Of a stretch of 7,390 nucleotides of DNA, positions 7,168-7,390 are shown one piece after another. A program made the translations under genes and the position numbers. The notes beneath the pieces were generated by a model. That model did not search any database. It was not told the origin of the DNA and worked only from the letters and a program-made list of their open reading frames with translations. Source of the DNA: Syntrophobacterales bacterium (GTDB lineage: Bacteria; Desulfobacterota; Syntrophobacteria; BM002); NCBI GenBank assembly GCA_030601545.1, contig JAUVTM010000102.1, forward strand, positions 1-7,390. Reading direction: 5' to 3'. Within the stretch, counting starts at the first letter, position 1. Each line of letters starts with the position of its first letter.

Positions 7168-7264
7168 TTTTGTTAATTACGACTTATTATATTCCCTGTT
7201 TTCTCCGGTTATTTTGCCCGGCACGTGGATTTTCACCGTGCTTCGGGATAGGTTTTGTTAATTA
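7168..7264. repeat. Direct repeat TTTTGTTAATTA (7168-7179 and 7253-7264)
   Basis: A perfect 12-base direct repeat, 85 bases apart. The right copy contains the stop codon of the peptide gene (minus strand TAATTAACAAAA). The left copy is not preceded by a second peptide frame: its frame runs into a stop after 11 codons. It could mark an old local duplication or be chance in AT-rich text. Confidence 0.4.
7217..7247 (-). other. Stem-loop just after the peptide gene
   Basis: CCCG and GCACG (7217-7225) pair with CGTGC (7237-7241) and CGGG (7244-7247), nine pairs interrupted by a two-base bulge, with an eleven-base loop. It begins ten bases past the peptide stop codon. The bases after it in the minus direction (CAAAATAACC) contain no T-run, so a role in protecting the 3' end of a short peptide message is more likely than termination. 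Confidence 0.45.
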
Positions 7265-7377
7265 GTACAATCACCCGGTCCCCATTCTCCACCCCCAATG
7301 GGCCCATCTCCATCACCGGTGCCGGCGCCATGTCCGTGACCGTTACCTCCAGCTTTAATACCTGTTTTAACCTTCAT
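7258..7377 (-). CDS. Small glycine-rich peptide, likely cargo of the exporter
   Basis: This 39-residue peptide is encoded first, upstream of the HlyD/C39-ABC/ABC genes on the same strand. It begins MKVKTGIKAGG, continues with a strict Gly-X alternation NGHGHGAGTGDGDG (12-25), then PIGGGEW and ends GPGDCTN; 15 of 39 residues are Gly, with one Trp (32) and one Cys (37). The basic start ending in Gly10-Gly11 could be a very short leader for the C39 peptidase, leaving a 28-residue product; Gly28-Gly30 is a second possible cut. It lacks the hydrophobic -4/-7/-12 pattern of classical double-glycine leaders. The ATG (7375-7377) has GAGGT nine bases upstream. Short peptides starting MKVKTx(I/V)KAGG are, from memory, scattered in other genomes near such exporters; I cannot verify this here. 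No modification enzyme is in view. Codon choice is modest evidence, since another frame (7233-7331) is also open. Confidence 0.62.
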   Translation of the reverse strand: MKVKTGIKAGGNGHGHGAGTGDGDGPIGGGEWGPGDCTN

Positions 7378-7385
7378 TTCACTTA

Positions 7386-7390
7386 ACCTC
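7386..7390 (-). promoter_or_regulatory. Ribosome binding site of the peptide gene
   Basis: The minus strand begins GAGGT at the window edge, eight bases before the ATG at 7377. It is a good Shine-Dalgarno match and the main reason to accept this short frame as a gene. The promoter must lie beyond the window. Confidence 0.6.

Larger units (their letters stand above)
7048..7257 (-). other. Leader region between peptide gene and exporter operon
   Basis: These 210 bases hold no convincing gene. On the minus strand they contain, in order, a bulged hairpin (7217-7247), a lone TATAAT (7186-7191) without a good -35 box, a second copy of TTTTGTTAATTA, a TTGACA (7152-7157 area) without a matching -10 box, and an intrinsic terminator directly before the HlyD start. 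A nine-codon frame MKEISEGKD (7031-7060) lies between terminator and HlyD and is probably chance. The region looks like a place where transcription from the peptide gene is reduced before it reaches the exporter genes; a separate weak promoter for the exporter cannot be excluded. Confidence 0.5.

Noticed and set aside
7146..7191. TTGACA and TATAAT boxes upstream of the HlyD gene as a sigma-70 promoter
   Set aside because: They are in the wrong order (TATAAT lies upstream of TTGACA) and neither has a partner at proper spacing.
1..7390. tRNA, rRNA, CRISPR array, riboswitch
   Set aside because: I looked for cloverleaf arms, regularly spaced repeats and conserved riboswitch cores and saw none.

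Overview
The window looks like bacterial chromosome from a Gram-negative organism: it encodes an envelope-spanning HlyD/ABC export apparatus. The ClpB N-terminus, the loose CACAAAGACAC-type intergenic repeat and the frequent GTG starts would fit a deltaproteobacterium (Desulfobacterota-like), but that placement is an inference and not firm. Every gene I can support is on the minus strand, so the window reads from right to left.

Right to left: (1) 7258-7377 is a tiny, previously easy-to-miss gene for a 39-residue glycine-rich peptide with an N-terminus MKVKTGIKAGG and a strict Gly-X alternation, preceded by a clear ribosome binding site. (2) 7048-7257 is a 210-base leader holding a hairpin and a good intrinsic terminator (7061-7107) just before the next gene. 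(3) 5803-7047 is an HlyD-type membrane fusion protein whose first ten residues, MKAKTKIRGG, echo the start of the small peptide. (4) 3047-5806 is a 919-residue ABC exporter with an N-terminal C39 cysteine peptidase (catalytic Cys, His, Asp and Gln all visible). (5) 912-3053 is a second, 713-residue ABC exporter with a decayed C39-like domain and an ATPase domain that stops right after the H-loop histidine. The three export genes overlap at their stop/start codons (4 and 7 bases) and are surely one operon.

Together these make a peptide maturation and export system: the glycine-rich peptide is the likely cargo, C39 would cut it after a Gly-Gly, the two ABC subunits would form a heterodimer in the inner membrane, and the HlyD protein would carry the product across the periplasm. 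The gene set is like the NHLM/NHLP bacteriocin-export cassettes (HlyD, C39-ABC, second ABC), but no modification enzyme is in view and the cargo does not look like a nitrile-hydratase-leader peptide. The terminator between cargo and exporter gives a simple way to make much peptide and little transporter.

Left of base ~905 the DNA turns AT-rich (for example 37% GC at 841-900 and 28% at 181-240, against 55% at 961-1020) and the content becomes ordinary: a possible insertion-sequence end behind the second ABC gene, a half-size TauE/SafE-type membrane protein (370-738), a 151-base element with 30-base terminal inverted repeats that contains a possible heat-shock promoter, and the first 25 codons of clpB running off the left edge.
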